Shown piece after piece: positions 9,881 to 20,874 of a stretch of 64,000 nt of DNA. Made by a program: the position numbers and the translations under genes. The stretch is from contig OZ024794.1 of NCBI GenBank assembly GCA_964017045.1, positions 32,891,682 to 32,955,681 of the forward strand. Reading direction: 5' to 3'. The stretch comes from Omphiscola glabra (taxonomy: Eukaryota; Mollusca; Gastropoda; Lymnaeidae). The notes beneath the pieces are model-generated. The model was not told the DNA's origin, made no database searches, and saw only the letters and a list, made by a program, of their open reading frames with translations. Within the stretch, counting starts at the first letter, position 1; the number at the start of each line of letters is the position of its first letter.

Positions 9881-11340
9881 GTCTTTTATACTTCTATTTA
9901 TTTCCCCGTTGGCTCATCAAACAAAATATACTTTTTATTTTTTTTCAAAACTAAATTTAAAATAAGATAAAATTCCGTGATTTTGAATCCAATGACCGCA
10001 CATTGCATCACATTCCAGAAATACTTTCCACGGAGCAATTCGACGTCACGGAAGATAGATATTAAATGTCACTTGGGTTTTCAAACAACCCGGTGAAGGT
10101 CAATGGAAAGGTCGGCGCAAGATGCGATCAAGAAACGTTCGGTTTTCTTTATGAAACTGAAGATGACACATATGGTTGCTATAGATTTTGTTGTTGTTTT
10201 GTTTTACAGCCTGGTTAAATTTACCCAGAATGCAGTGCAACTGTTCGTTGATTTTGTTGTTGTTGCTGGATAGACGGTTATAAATAGAATGAAATACATC
10301 CGCAGGTCTAATTGTAGTGATTCTGCGAAATGCAGAAGATGCCCCCAGCTTCTTTACCAGACGACGCACGGACTTCTCTTGAATGGTCAAGTCCTGAGCT
10401 CCTCAAATTGGGGGTTCGCGGACCGCCACTGAACACGAGTCTTCAATTCTAAAGACGAAGGTGGGCTTTTAAAAGGTCGCTAGTCTAAATATTACAGCCG
10501 CGATGTCTAGTGGGTGATTTTTGAAAGCACAAAGCAGCAGTCCTGACGATACTTATTACAAAACATTGCGATGATATTATTATAGTTGTAGTCTTTTGGG
10601 AATAGTAAGAACTTATGTACTTCACGGATTCTGAGATGAAATTTAGTTGATATAAATATTCTATTTATAGACGTTCAGGAAACATTTTTCAGATTGTGTG
10701 CATAAAAGTACGTTAGGTTTTGCCGATACACCCCCTCTCCTTAAGTACACTACCCTTATAAAAATTATCATACACCACCCCCCCCCTATTTTTTTTCTCC
10801 TTTCCAGTGTGTTCGTAATATAAGGATGGCGCCCCCCGCCCGCATCCAAAGAAAAGGTAAACATTAAAAATAGGTTATGAAAGAAGCGTGATCAATAAAT
10901 TGGATTCCATCGAGGGTCCATCCTATTAAACTTTTTTTAGACCCACTGGTTTAGTCCATAATTTCTCCAGCCACCTCCCCTCACCCTCAACCTACTTTCC
11001 CCTCCCCCCACATCCCGCCACAATCTTCTCCCTTACTGATATATTCCCAAGAAAACCAGGGGTCGCTGGTGGCAATTAATTGGTGGTCAAAACGAGGTTT
11101 CAAGACACTAATAATTGATTGCTTGGTGTCTTGCAGGAAAGGGAACGTGCTGCCAGCTGGGCCGATCAAGGAGAGTGGACCCAAGAGGGTTTCAGGAAGG
11201 ACACGACACAAATTCAACTGGACAGGTCTGGTCAACCACGACAGTCTACAAGTGACGGGTTTTTAAAAAAGGGAAACGCTTCCATCCAGTATATGAGTTT
11301 TTCTTCCTCCTGGAATATAAAGGCAATATAGTCACATAGT
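9881..11340. other. Intergenic, no supported gene
   Basis: Holds short open frames on both strands (for example 10100-10390 minus, Asn/Arg-rich; 10987-11331, mixed) without recognisable domains or a convincing exon structure. A C-run with T-run lies near 10776-10800. Nothing else recognised. Confidence 0.5.
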
Positions 11341-11800
11341 TTGGTAGGTTCATTTAATCCAACGGGTTTGTTGGGTTCATTTAGTTCAACGGGTTTGTTA
11401 TGTTCATTTAGTTCTACGGGTTTGTTATGTTCATTTAGTCCAACGGGTTTGTTATGTTCATTTAGTCCAACGGGTTAGCTATGTTCATTTAGTCCAACGG
11501 GTTAGCTATGTTCATTTAGTCCAACGGGTTTGTTATGTTCATTTAGTTAAACGGGTTTGTTGGGTTCATTTAGTCCAAGTGGTTTATGTTCATTTAGTCC
11601 AACGGGTTTGTTATGTTCATTTAGTCCAACGGGTTTGTTATGTTCATTTAGTCCAACGGGTTTGTTATGTTCATTTAGTCCAACGGGTTTGTTATGTTCA
11701 TTTAGTCCAACGGGTTTATGTCCATTTAGTCCAATGGGATTTTTAGGTTCATTTATTCCAATAGTTTTGTCAGGTTCATTTAGTCCCATCGGCGCGTTAC
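11341..11800. repeat. 26-bp minisatellite
   Basis: About 17 units of GTTTGTTATGTTCATTTAGT + CCAACG. Some units lack two or three bases, so the repeat drifts in and out of frame. Pentapeptide-like ORFs here (for example repeated NKPVGLNEH) are artefacts. Confidence 0.95.
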
Positions 11801-12170
11801 GTTGAAAGAGCCCATTGGGTTTGCTAGTTTTATTTGATTACATAAGTTTGCTAGGTTAAACTTCAAATAATCCTCTGATCTTTTGGGGAGTGATGTGTGT
11901 GATCCCATAATCTTGTACTAAATGACCGTCTGATTGGAAGTAGAGGATAATAAGCGACGCTTTAGGGCAGCTACACAAACTTTATTGTGCTACACACTTT
12001 TATGCTCCAGATATTTTATTATGCTGCAAGTTCTGTGGCATGGGCAGACAATGGCATGACGTATATTGTAATGATAGCAAAAGATCAATCTTTATACCGA
12101 TATGTAAGAGAAGGTGGCACGCGTACCTTTAGGCTTACATACCATGTTATATTCTTTTTAAGTAGGTAGC

Positions 12171-13222
12171 TCCGATATATATTTCACATCCTCTGCTAGG
12201 AATCTTGGTTACATTCTTTCTGACTATATGTCTCTCAATACTCACATTTCTCAGATCAGCTCCATCCGCCACTACCTCACAGCTAGCACAACAAAAACAC
12301 GAGTCTGTGCTCTTGTTCTCTCTCGTCTTGACGATTGTAACTCTCTTATGTCAGGTTCACGAAAACATTTCATAGAAAAACAGCAGAAAGTTCAAAACTC
12401 AGCTGCTAGGCTAGTTCTAAATGCAAAGAAACATGATCACGTCACTCGTCTACTTCACTCACTTCATTGGCTCCCCATACAGGCGCGCATTGATTACAAA
12501 CTGTCTGTTCTCTGTCAAAACTTTTTCTCTGGCTCCTGCCCTTCCTATCTTACTGAACTTCTTACTGTCTATTCATCCCTTCGAAAGCTTCGTTCCGCTG
12601 CAGACATGCGTATTCTTTCTGTTCCCAGAACACGCACTAAAACATATGGTGAACGATCTTTCTCATTCTGTGCGCCAAAACAATGGAATTCTCTCCCATT
12701 ACATATCTGCAATATATCACAGCCTTCAAAACTGCCCTAATGAACCATCTCTTTAAACTGTACTAAACCGACTCATTCTCACCCCCCTCTGACTGATTAA
12801 CAACGCTTGATTCTGTTGGGTACTTTCAATTGAAGGGTCGAGTAGAAAAAGTACTTAAGTGTATTTTTGCAGTTTTGAGAAAATTGAGTTTAAAATTTTT
12901 AAATTCTTATTTAGATACATTAAAATCTGCTCGAGGTAACTCTGAATCAAACACTTATGGACATTTTTCATGAATGATATTTACAGGAATGATTCAGAAG
13001 AAGTAATCAAATATAATGCCTGTCTTAACTCATTTTTTAAAAATTGTAACATAAGTACTTTTTCTACTCGGCCCTTCAATTGCTGGACATGGGTAGATAG
13101 TACTTGGGTGAATAAGGTCAAGCTTTTCACCAATTGTTGTTTTTAAATGTATACGTTTAAGCTATTGCTAATTTTTATACGAAACGTAGTGAGCGCTATA
13201 TAAAACCACCTAATAATAATAA
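12171..13222 (+). mobile_element. L2/CR1-like LINE, 3' fragment of reverse transcriptase
   Basis: Reads in one frame from ARNLGYILSDYMSLNTHISQ through LVLSRLDDCNSLM, QKVQNSAARLVLN, LHSLHWLPIQARIDYKL, VPRTRTKTYGERSF and APKQWNSLPLHI to FKTALMNHLFKLY (the last after a frameshift). That is the typical C-terminal region of CR1/L2-group reverse transcriptases. The 3' end GAGCGCTATATAAAA followed by (TAA)n at 13204-13222 is typical of these LINEs. It is 5'-truncated and frameshifted, hence dead. A 248-bp MITE interrupts the 3' UTR, and minisatellite monomers flank the LINE on both sides. Confidence 0.8.
12831..13078. mobile_element. MITE nested in the LINE 3' end
   Basis: TGAAGGGTCGAGTAGAAAAA + GTACTTA at the left is matched by TAAGTACTTTTTCTACTCGG + CCCTTCA at the right, giving ~29-bp inverted repeats. 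CAAT/ATTG around both ends extends the palindrome or reflects the target duplication. The interior is AT-rich and non-coding. Confidence 0.8.
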
Positions 13223-13223
13223 T

Positions 13224-13555
13224 GAAATAGAAGGGTGACATGCGTACCTATAAGCCCACATACCATGTTATATAAGAGAGGGTGACATGCGTACCTATAA
13301 GCCCACATACCATGTTATATAAGAGAAGGGTGCCATGCGTACCTATAAGCCCACATACCATGTTATATAAGAGAAGGGTGCCATGCGTCCCTATAAGCCA
13401 AAATACCATGTTATATAAGAGAAGGGTGACATGCGTACCTATAAGCCAACATACCATGTTATATAAGAGAAGGGTGACATGCGTACCTATAAGCCCACAC
13501 ACCATGTTATATAAGAGAAAGGTGACATGCGTCCCTATAAGCCCACATACCATGT
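13224..13555. repeat. 48-bp minisatellite
   Basis: About 7 units of GGTGACATGCGTACCTATAA + GCCCACATACCATGTTATAT + AAGAGAAG. One diverged unit of the same monomer sits at about 12101-12150, on the other side of the LINE. Open frames across the array on both strands are artefacts of the period being a multiple of 3. Confidence 0.95.
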
Positions 13556-13707
13556 CCGACTTATTGTGTACCTTGACCTGTCACAATATTATCAGTGGAG
13601 TAGTTAAAGCTTGAGCCAGTGACGCCAAGGGACCGTCATTGTCTTTGCATAGAGAGTACTCATAGCTAAAAGGGCCGATAATACCGCCCCTCAAAAAAGT
13701 GTCGCCA

Positions 13708-14262
13708 GGGTTAGGCCGCACCCTCCGCCCCAGCCAGATTTAGACCGAAACCCTGCGCCCCAGCCAGGGTTAGACCGACACCCTCCGCCCCAGCCAGGGT
13801 TAGGCCGCACCCTCCGCCCCAGCCAGGGTTAGAGCGACACCCTCCGCCCCAGCCAGGGTTAGGCCGCACCCTCCGCCCCAGCCAGGGTTAGAGCGACACC
13901 CTCCGCCCCAGCCAGATTTAGACCGACACCCTCCGCCCCAGCCAGGGTTAGACCGACACCCTCCGCCCCAGCCAGGGTTAGACCGACACCCTCCGCCCCA
14001 GCCAGGGTTAGGCCGCACCCTCCGCCCCAGCCAGGGTTAGAGCGACACCCTCCGCCCCAGCCAGGGTTAGGCCGCACCCTCCGCCCAAGCCAGGTTTAGG
14101 CCGCACCCTCCGCCCCAGCCAGGTTTAGGCCGCACCCTCCGCCCCAGCCAGGGTTAGAGCGACACCCTCAGCCCCAGCCAGGGTTAGGCCGCACCCTCCG
14201 CCCCAGCCAGGGTTAGGCCGCACCCTCCGCCCCAGCCAGGGTTAGGCCGCACCCTCCGCCCC
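13708..14262. repeat. 29-bp GC-rich minisatellite with GGGTTAG motif
   Basis: About 19 units of CCAGGGTTAGGCCGCACCCT + CCGCCCCAG, in two main versions (GGCCGCACC and GA(C/G)CGACACC). Every unit has AGGGTTAG on the plus strand and G-runs (GGGGCGGAGGG) on the minus strand. Gly-rich minus-strand ORFs are artefacts. Confidence 0.95.
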
Positions 14263-15005
14263 AATCTTGCTGCCCCCGTGACCCGTGCACAAAATTCGTT
14301 TTGAAAAATCCCCGTGGTGCACGGTGGTGGTCAACGCTAAAGTAAACAAACAAACAAGCACACACATGGATAAACATTCAGTATTCGAATTACGAACGCA
14401 CACACACAAGCAGGAGTAGAATCGAAGTTTGAGTTATGTGTGTGTGCATAAAACTTATCATTTTGATAGGTAGGTCTCTTTTTTTAATAAAAATTTCAAA
14501 AAGCTCATTAAATGCTTGTATCGACCAACACTTGGAGGTTCAAAGCACATACCGGTCGATAAATTATTCAGAATCAATCAACGATCTAGTCACGTTTGAT
14601 CAACTCTCGTTATCAACGCAGCAGCCGGGGTGCGTCAGACACACTATGATGCTTAGCAGCAGAATGTCCCTAAACACACACAACTGTATCGCCACTTGGT
14701 GTATCACTCGTTGCAGACTCAATCAAAAAGATTTCTGACTTTGTGTCGTACACTTACACGCACAGTTGTGCTAGACCTACACACTTTGTGTGTCTGACAC
14801 GCAGACAGTGTGCTCGACACGCAAACGTGATCGAGTGGCACGGTGTACCGGACACGCATCAAGGTAGATGCTCATTATGGTCGCATTGCGTTTCTGGCAG
14901 CAGTGTGTATGTCACTTTTTTAGCATAAATGTCTCCCCTAATAACCCCCCCCCCCCCTTGACTGCTTGTTACAACCGTGTTATAATCCCAAGGCATTTTT
15001 GTTAC
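14263..15005. other. Intergenic, CA-rich, no supported gene
   Basis: Contains ACACAC-rich stretches (about 14358-14450 and 14745-14800) and a C run (14944-14957). No exon or domain recognised. Confidence 0.5.
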
Positions 15006-15960
15006 AAACCACTTACTTAACTTTACTTTAGCCTTTACCCCGTTGGGGCATAGACCGTCTACAAGAATTTGCATTCATTTTGGTCATGTGCTTTCCTTTC
15101 CAGTTGCTTACAGGTGTAACCCATACTTTGTGTGTCTGCCTCTAGCTCGCGTCTGCATGTATTCTTTGGTTTTCTTCGCTCGCCCCCCCCCCCCGCCCAA
15201 GGATTCCATGTTAGGGATTATCTGGGGGTGCATGTATAGGTTGCCCTATCCACCTCCATCTTTTCTTCATGATGTCTTCACCAATAGGATCTTGCTATGT
15301 CCAGTAAGTCTTTGTTGGTGATGGTTGGCCGCTTTTGTATATTCAAGATGTTTCTAAGGCAAGTGTTTGTGAAGGTCTGCACTTTCTGCGTGATGCACTG
15401 AGTTATTTTCCCCACGTTTCGGCTCCATAGCGTAAGACTGTTTTGACATTTGTGCTGAATATTATGACTTCAGATGGCAGAGTGAGCTTCTTTGGTTCCC
15501 ATATTTTCTTTAACTTTAAACAGCCCAAGCTAACCTAACCTTTCCAATCACAGCCCTGACATGGGCGCCCGCAGAAAGTTTTCTAGGGGGGGGGGGGGCA
15601 AAATACTTTCTCTTTACTTTAATAAATTTTTTGTCTATTTTTGTCTAAAAAAAATTATTAATCAATCAATCCAAGGGGTGGGGGGCAAGTGCCCCACCTT
15701 GCCACTACTTGCGGGCGCCCATGAGCCCTGACATCAGCCTCGGTTCCACCATTTATGTCATTGTTGCTGTAGGTGAAGGCCTGGACTTCTTCTGTTGCAT
15801 TTCCTGTCACTGAGAAATCTTCGTTAGTTGAATTTAACCTCATGATCTTTGTTATGTCTTCTATTTATGTTGATCCCGAGTCGTGCTGGAATGGTGGCTA
15901 CATCTCTTGTCTATTCCATTCAGCTGTTGTTGGTTGTGGGACGAAAGTACAATTCTCACG
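15006..15960 (-). mobile_element. LINE reverse-transcriptase C-terminal fragment
   Basis: On the minus strand, broken frames read TVLRYGAETWGKI, KVQTFTNTCLRNILNIQ, SLTWNP and VDGLCPNGVKAKV. The motifs 'YGAE-W', 'NKCLR' and a C-terminal 'VD-LCP' are characteristic of one widespread invertebrate LINE lineage's reverse-transcriptase tail. Many stops and frameshifts; inactive. A hAT MITE (15560-15723) has inserted into it. Confidence 0.65.
15560..15723. mobile_element. hAT MITE with perfect 8-bp target duplication
   Basis: Ends CATGGGCGCCCGCAG and CTTGCGGGCGCCCATG are inverted repeats. AGCCCTGA flanks it on both sides (15552-15559 and 15724-15731), a perfect 8-bp duplication that fits hAT insertion. 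Non-coding, with an internal G run. Confidence 0.85.
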
Positions 15961-16420
15961 TGCCAAGTCAGTGTCAAACAAACGTAGGCCCGGATATTGA
16001 CCGATTTTGTTAATCTTAACTTTAATAGACGTCACTGATAAGCTTTGGAAATCGTTTGACAAGTGACGCGATTGCATATTTGCTCATTATCACTTTTTAT
16101 TCCCTTTGTAAATAAGGAGTGTCTTTAAAAGGGTAAAATGTGTTCTTAAAACTGATTATCGCGTTGTCAGTGGTAGCGGTTAAATATTAACGTTGGATGC
16201 AGCAATAATACGCTTCCACCAAATTCACATCCGCCATTTTTTTCCCTCCCATCTTAAGACGGTGGGATCATAGGCAAAAAAAAACAAAAAAAAAAAAACA
16301 AACAAACAAAGACAAGTCGGCTACCGTTATAGACATTATGATTATTCAAAAAAAGTATTAAAAGCCGGGAAGTCCGTTCGAACAAAAGCCCTGATTATGT
16401 TTTAAGTGCAAACATAAACT
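15961..16420. other. Intergenic, nothing recognised
   Basis: AT-rich with an A-rich simple repeat near 16277-16312. No gene-like signal. Confidence 0.5.
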
Positions 16421-17655
16421 CAAGAACCTTACAGCTATTCTGACCACACAAAGGTTCATTCAAGAACCTTACAGCTATTCTGACCACACAAAGATTGACT
16501 CAAGAACCTTACAGCTATTCTGACCACACAAAGATTCATTCAAGAACCTTACAGCTATTCTGACCACACAAAGATTGACTCAAGAACCTTACAGCTATTC
16601 TGACCACACAAAGATTCACTCAAGAACCTTACAGCTATTCTGACCACACAAAGATTGACTCAAGAACATAACAGCTATTCTGACCACACAAAGATTCACT
16701 CAAGAACCTTACAGCTATTCTGACCACACAAAGATTGACTCAAGAACATAACAGCTATTCTGACCACACAAAGATTCACTCAAGAACCTTACAGCTATTC
16801 TGACCACACAAAGATTGACTCAAGAACATAACAGCTATTCTGACCACACAAAGATTCACTCAAGAACCTTACAGCTATTCTGACCACACAAAGATTGACT
16901 CAAGAACATAACAGCTATTCTGACCACACAAAGATTCACTCAAGAACCTTACAGCTATTCTGACCACACAAAGATTCACTCAAGAACCTTACAGCTATTC
17001 TGACCACACAAAGATTCACTCAAGAACCTTACAGCTATTCTGACCACACAAAGATTCACTCAAGAACCTTACAGCTATTCTGACCACACAAAGATTGACT
17101 CAAGAACCTTACAGCTATTCTGACCACACAAAGAATGACTCAAGAACCTTACAGCTATTCAGACCACACAAAGATTCACTCAAGAACCTTACAGCTATTC
17201 TGACCACACAAAGATTCACTCAAGAACCTTACAGCTATTCTGACCACACAAAGATTCACTCAAGAACATAACAGCTATTCTGACCACACAAAGATTCACT
17301 CAAGAACCTTACAGCTATTCTGACCACACAAAGATTGACTCAAGAACCTTACAGCTATTCTGACCACACAAAGATTCACTCAAGAACATAACAGCTATTC
17401 TGACCACACAAAGATTAACTCAAGAACATAACAGCTATTCTGACCACACAAAGATTCACTCAAGAACCTTACAGCTATTCTGACCACACAAAGATTCACT
17501 CAAGAACATAACAGCTATTCTGACCACACAAAGATTCACTCAAGAACATAACAGCTATTCTGACCACACAAAGATTCACTCAAGAACACAACAGCTATTC
17601 TGACCACACAAAGATTCATTCAAGAACCTTACAGCTATTCTGACCACACAAAGAT
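16421..17655. repeat. 40-bp minisatellite, ~31 copies, with 80-bp higher-order period
   Basis: Unit: CAAGAACCTTACAGCTATTC + TGACCACACAAAGATTSACT. Two positions vary: CCTT versus CATA, and GATTGACT versus GATTCACT. Between about 16600 and 16930 these alternate regularly, giving an 80-bp dimer unit. Elsewhere the order is irregular. Confidence 0.97.
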
Positions 17656-17808
17656 TCCCCGAACGCTTTGCTACGGCTACGGACCTATACTTTGGGGAAC
17701 AAAAGAACTCGGAGACTTCCAAGACTGAAAAGAATATGTGCAATGCAATCAAACCAAACTTCTGTTTATTTGGATCAATAAAAATAAAAAGCATTCCATC
17801 TTATCTGA

Positions 17809-17960
17809 CAGGGGCGTATATAGAGTGTGTGATACCCGGGGATAATTTTCATGAGTATCAATAAAATACCACCAAAGCCCATTTTGGCACCCCCCACATA
17901 GTCTTGCGCCCAGGCACCTGGTGGTTGTCCCCCTATACCCCCACCCCAGCTACACCTCTG
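17809..17960 (+). mobile_element. hAT-type MITE, CAGnGGCGTA family
   Basis: Left end CAGGGGCGTATATAGAG; right end AGCTACACCTCTG. The interior has CCCATTTTGGCACCCC as in the copy at 29017. Flanks no longer show a target duplication. Confidence 0.55.
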
Positions 17961-18886
17961 GAGCGATACCAATTTATTGAACAGATAAGATAACCGAGAA
18001 ATTGAGTAAGGATCCCAAAAGATAATTAGCCTTGATATTAAATTTCAATGATTGAATTTATTGTGTAAAGTAAGTATAAGTGTAACTTTAGTGTAAGTGT
18101 AAAGTACTTTTTTTCAAGTTTGGCATACAATATTACTTTTCATTCAATTTAATTGTATCACATACACTGCGCCATTCTATATCAAACACTCTCCAGATAT
18201 CGGACCATAGATCGTCATAGATACCCTGATGAAAAGAATAACAGGTCAAAATATTGATATTGTGTTCAATATAATTTTTCAAAGCAGAAATGTACGTTGC
18301 TCGGAAAACTTAAGAATCATTTCAGACATTTGGGGTCATCCATTAATTATGTCAACAAAATGGTGTGGGGGGGGGGGGGGTTAGATTGGAATTTGTTGAC
18401 AATTGTTGACAAGGGCGGTTGGGGTTAGATTAGTTGACGCCAACAATCATGTTTTTTCTATTAATATTTTAATCTTAAAGATTGACTGGTTATTACATTA
18501 TTATTTTAAACAATTTATAAGTGTAAATGAGTGTAAATAGTCATATAATTTTTAGGCTTTTAACAATATAAGATTAATTTAATGTATGTCTGTCTGTACA
18601 CTGCAAATGGCATGGTCAGAATGTTAGCACACTTTGCTAATGCAAGAGAAGACTTTGTTAGTGCAAGAGTAGTCAAAAGTTGGCCTCTCTTTACCTGTAG
18701 TTTCTGTTTGTCGCAAATGACTAGGGCGGTATGTTAGCGATCATGTTGCAGGCATGGAACAAGGGCAAGGTTCAAGTGTCTTGTGCAGTCAAAACAAATG
18801 ATATTGATATAGTAGGAAAACGATATTTTGAGAATTAGGGGAAAGTAAAGTGAGTAACAATAATAACGTCGCTGCTTAAAAACGGA

Positions 18887-19557
18887 TTTGCAAAATCTGT
18901 AACATCTATTTTGCATCGCAAGTCATGTTGAAAAAGCATGTACAACAGCACCGAACACGTCCTCTTGAGCATAAGAAATTAGCACCAGCTCCTCAACAAA
19001 AAAGGATTCGACCAATGCGACCAGCTGCAAGGAGATAGAAAGAGCTTATGGCAATTATTGCTCACACCGACAATGTCCTCTTGAGCATAAGAAATTAGCA
19101 CCAGCTCCTCAACAAAAAAGGATTCGACCAATGCGACCAGCTGCAAGGAGATAGAAAGAGCTTATGGCAATTATTGCTCACACCGACAATGTCCTCTTGA
19201 GCATAAGAAATTAGCACCAGCTCCTCAACAAAAAAGGATTCGACCAATGCGACCAGCTGCAAGGAGATAGAAAGAGCTTATGGCAATTATTGCTCACACC
19301 GACAATGTCCTCTTGAGCATAAGAAATTAGCACCAGCTCCTCAACAAAAAAGGATTCGACCAATGCGACCAGCTGCAAGGAGATAGAAAGAGCTTATGGC
19401 AATTATTGCTCACACTGACAATGCTTCTATTTTTTAAGTGCTGAATGGTTAGCTGATGATGGTGTTGACTTGTCTGGTATAACAGTTCCGCAAGATGAAA
19501 ATAATAAATCAGCCCATTGTAACGATAGAGCAACACCTGGCAACTTCATGGGAAGAT
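18887..19557 (+). pseudogene. C2H2 zinc-finger coding relic interrupted by tandem duplication
   Basis: From about 18888 the frame reads KRICKICNIYFASQVMLKKH + VQQH, a complete C2H2 finger (C-x2-C-x3-F-x5-L-x2-H-x3-H). It continues RTRPLEHKKLAPAP..KRIRPMRPAARR to a stop near 19040. The same coding segment is then repeated three more times by a 116-bp duplication, which is not a multiple of 3. After the last copy, coding-like sequence resumes (AEWLADDGVDLSGITVPQDE and further) to a stop near 19557. An in-frame TAA lies just upstream of the finger. The parent protein is unidentified. Confidence 0.45.
18958..19424. repeat. 116-bp tandem repeat, 4 copies
   Basis: CCTCTTGAGCATAAGAAATT begins at 18961, 19077, 19193 and 19309, an exact 116-bp period. 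Copies are nearly identical (ACACCGACAATG versus ACACTGACAATG in the last), so the expansion is recent. Confidence 0.97.
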
Positions 19558-20207
19558 GATAGCAGCTAGGAACTTTGATACAATTGTCAGATATGCTGAC
19601 AATAATCATATTTATACTTCCATAAACAATGATATTTACTCTTTAACAACCTTTTCATTGATACAGCATTATAAAATATAAAACTTTTTAACTTGTTGAT
19701 TAAAAGCTAAAGATGCAATAAAATGTTTTCCCTACAATTTTTGTGCTATTAAAATAGATCAACACAAATAAAATGTAGACTATTTATATATTTATTTATT
19801 TTATAATTCATTTTTTTGGGGGGTTATAAAAATGTTGACATAATTACTTGGGGGGGGGGGGGGGTCACTTAAAGTTTGATAGTTGTTGGCGGGGGAGGGG
19901 TAAAAAATTGCTTAAAAATTATTGACGTAATTAATGGACACCCCCTTAATGAGTTTAAACTAAGTCATGGTGTGTAGAAATGAGATTAAATTTGTCCATG
20001 GTCATACAGGTCCGTAATTCTTAATGCAAAACGACAGAAGGAGTGTGAATGAAACTTGTTTACTTGTAACTGCTTCCAATACCAAGCAGTTGGACTGACG
20101 GAGAGATACATTTCACCGACTTCACTGTCTACAAACATCCCCCAACACATCTTTTAGATACAAATTAATGCCTGTGTGTTGACCTAGTTTTGTTCACCAC
20201 CAGGGAG

Positions 20208-20290
20208 ACTTACCAGACTTACAGGAGCAGTACTAGACTTACAGGAGCAGTACTAGACTTACCAGACTTACAGGAGCATTTCAAGACTTA
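20208..20290. repeat. Short tandem repeat of ACTTACAGGAGCAGT-like units
   Basis: Four to five irregular copies of CAGACTTACAGGAGCAGTAC with small indels. Confidence 0.75.
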
Positions 20291-20439
20291 CCAGATTTTT
20301 CGTGTGTGTGGATTAAAATTGATACCTTTCTACTTCTAGCATTATACTTTTTCAGTTGTGGTGGTGTAAAGTTATTTAATGTGTTTTTCTGCTTATTTGA
20401 TTTAATTTGATGTTGTATTATATCAAAATAATAGTATAA

Positions 20440-20748
20440 TTGAATTGTTTAGTGTTATTACCCCATGATGGAAATTTAAGAGAGGAGAGCCTCATCACCC
20501 AGATGAGGACGGGCCATTGCGTGACGCGCAGCCACATCTATAGATTCGATGACAGAAGGGATCCCAACTGCCGATTTTGTGGCCAGGCCGAGGAGACGGT
20601 GTCTCACCTGGTGGTTGCCTGCCCTGGCAGTGGGAGGGGGGCAGAAATTCAGGACGCAGAGACCTGCCTTGAAGACATGATTTACGGCGATGTCCATCAG
20701 ATGAGACAAGCCGTCGAAATATTGGCCAGGGCTATAAGAGAGTAATCT
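20440..20748 (+). pseudogene. LINE ORF2 C-terminal zinc-binding fragment
   Basis: About 100 residues are open. The core reads TRSHIYRF..DRRDPNCRFCGQAEETVSHL + VVACP, a C-x2-C-x7-H-x4-C arrangement found after the reverse transcriptase in many non-LTR retrotransposons. It ends ILARAIRE and a stop. Only the 3' end of a LINE remains. It lies 130 bp beyond the end of the TMEM53-like gene, tail to tail. Confidence 0.65.
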
Positions 20749-20874
20749 CAGCCCACATTATAGGATGTAACAATATAAGTGTTAATTTAATCCAATAACT
20801 CTGATCTTAAAACAGGTTAAATTAGTAAAACCATATAACGGCGTGTAACAAATACATTACAGGTTTTAATTTGT

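Larger units (their letters stand above)
18332..19945. mobile_element. 1.6-kb TIR element carrying a broken zinc-finger ORF
   Basis: GGGGTCATCCATTAATTATG + TCAACAA at the left is matched in reverse complement by TTATTGACGTAATTAATGGA + CACCCCC at the right. Both ends are followed internally by long G runs and GTTGAC-rich subterminal sequence. The body contains a C2H2 zinc-finger coding relic and a 116-bp tandem quadruplication. The transposon superfamily was not identified. It is probably a non-autonomous derivative that has kept or captured coding sequence. Confidence 0.65.

Noticed and set aside
10100..10390. 96-codon minus-strand ORF, Arg/Asn-rich
   Set aside because: Contains simple-repeat-like Asn codons, no homology recognised, and no splice or promoter context.
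20440..20748. Zinc-binding ORF as a host gene
   Set aside because: The C-x2-C...H...C pattern and lack of an upstream exon match the tail of a LINE ORF2.
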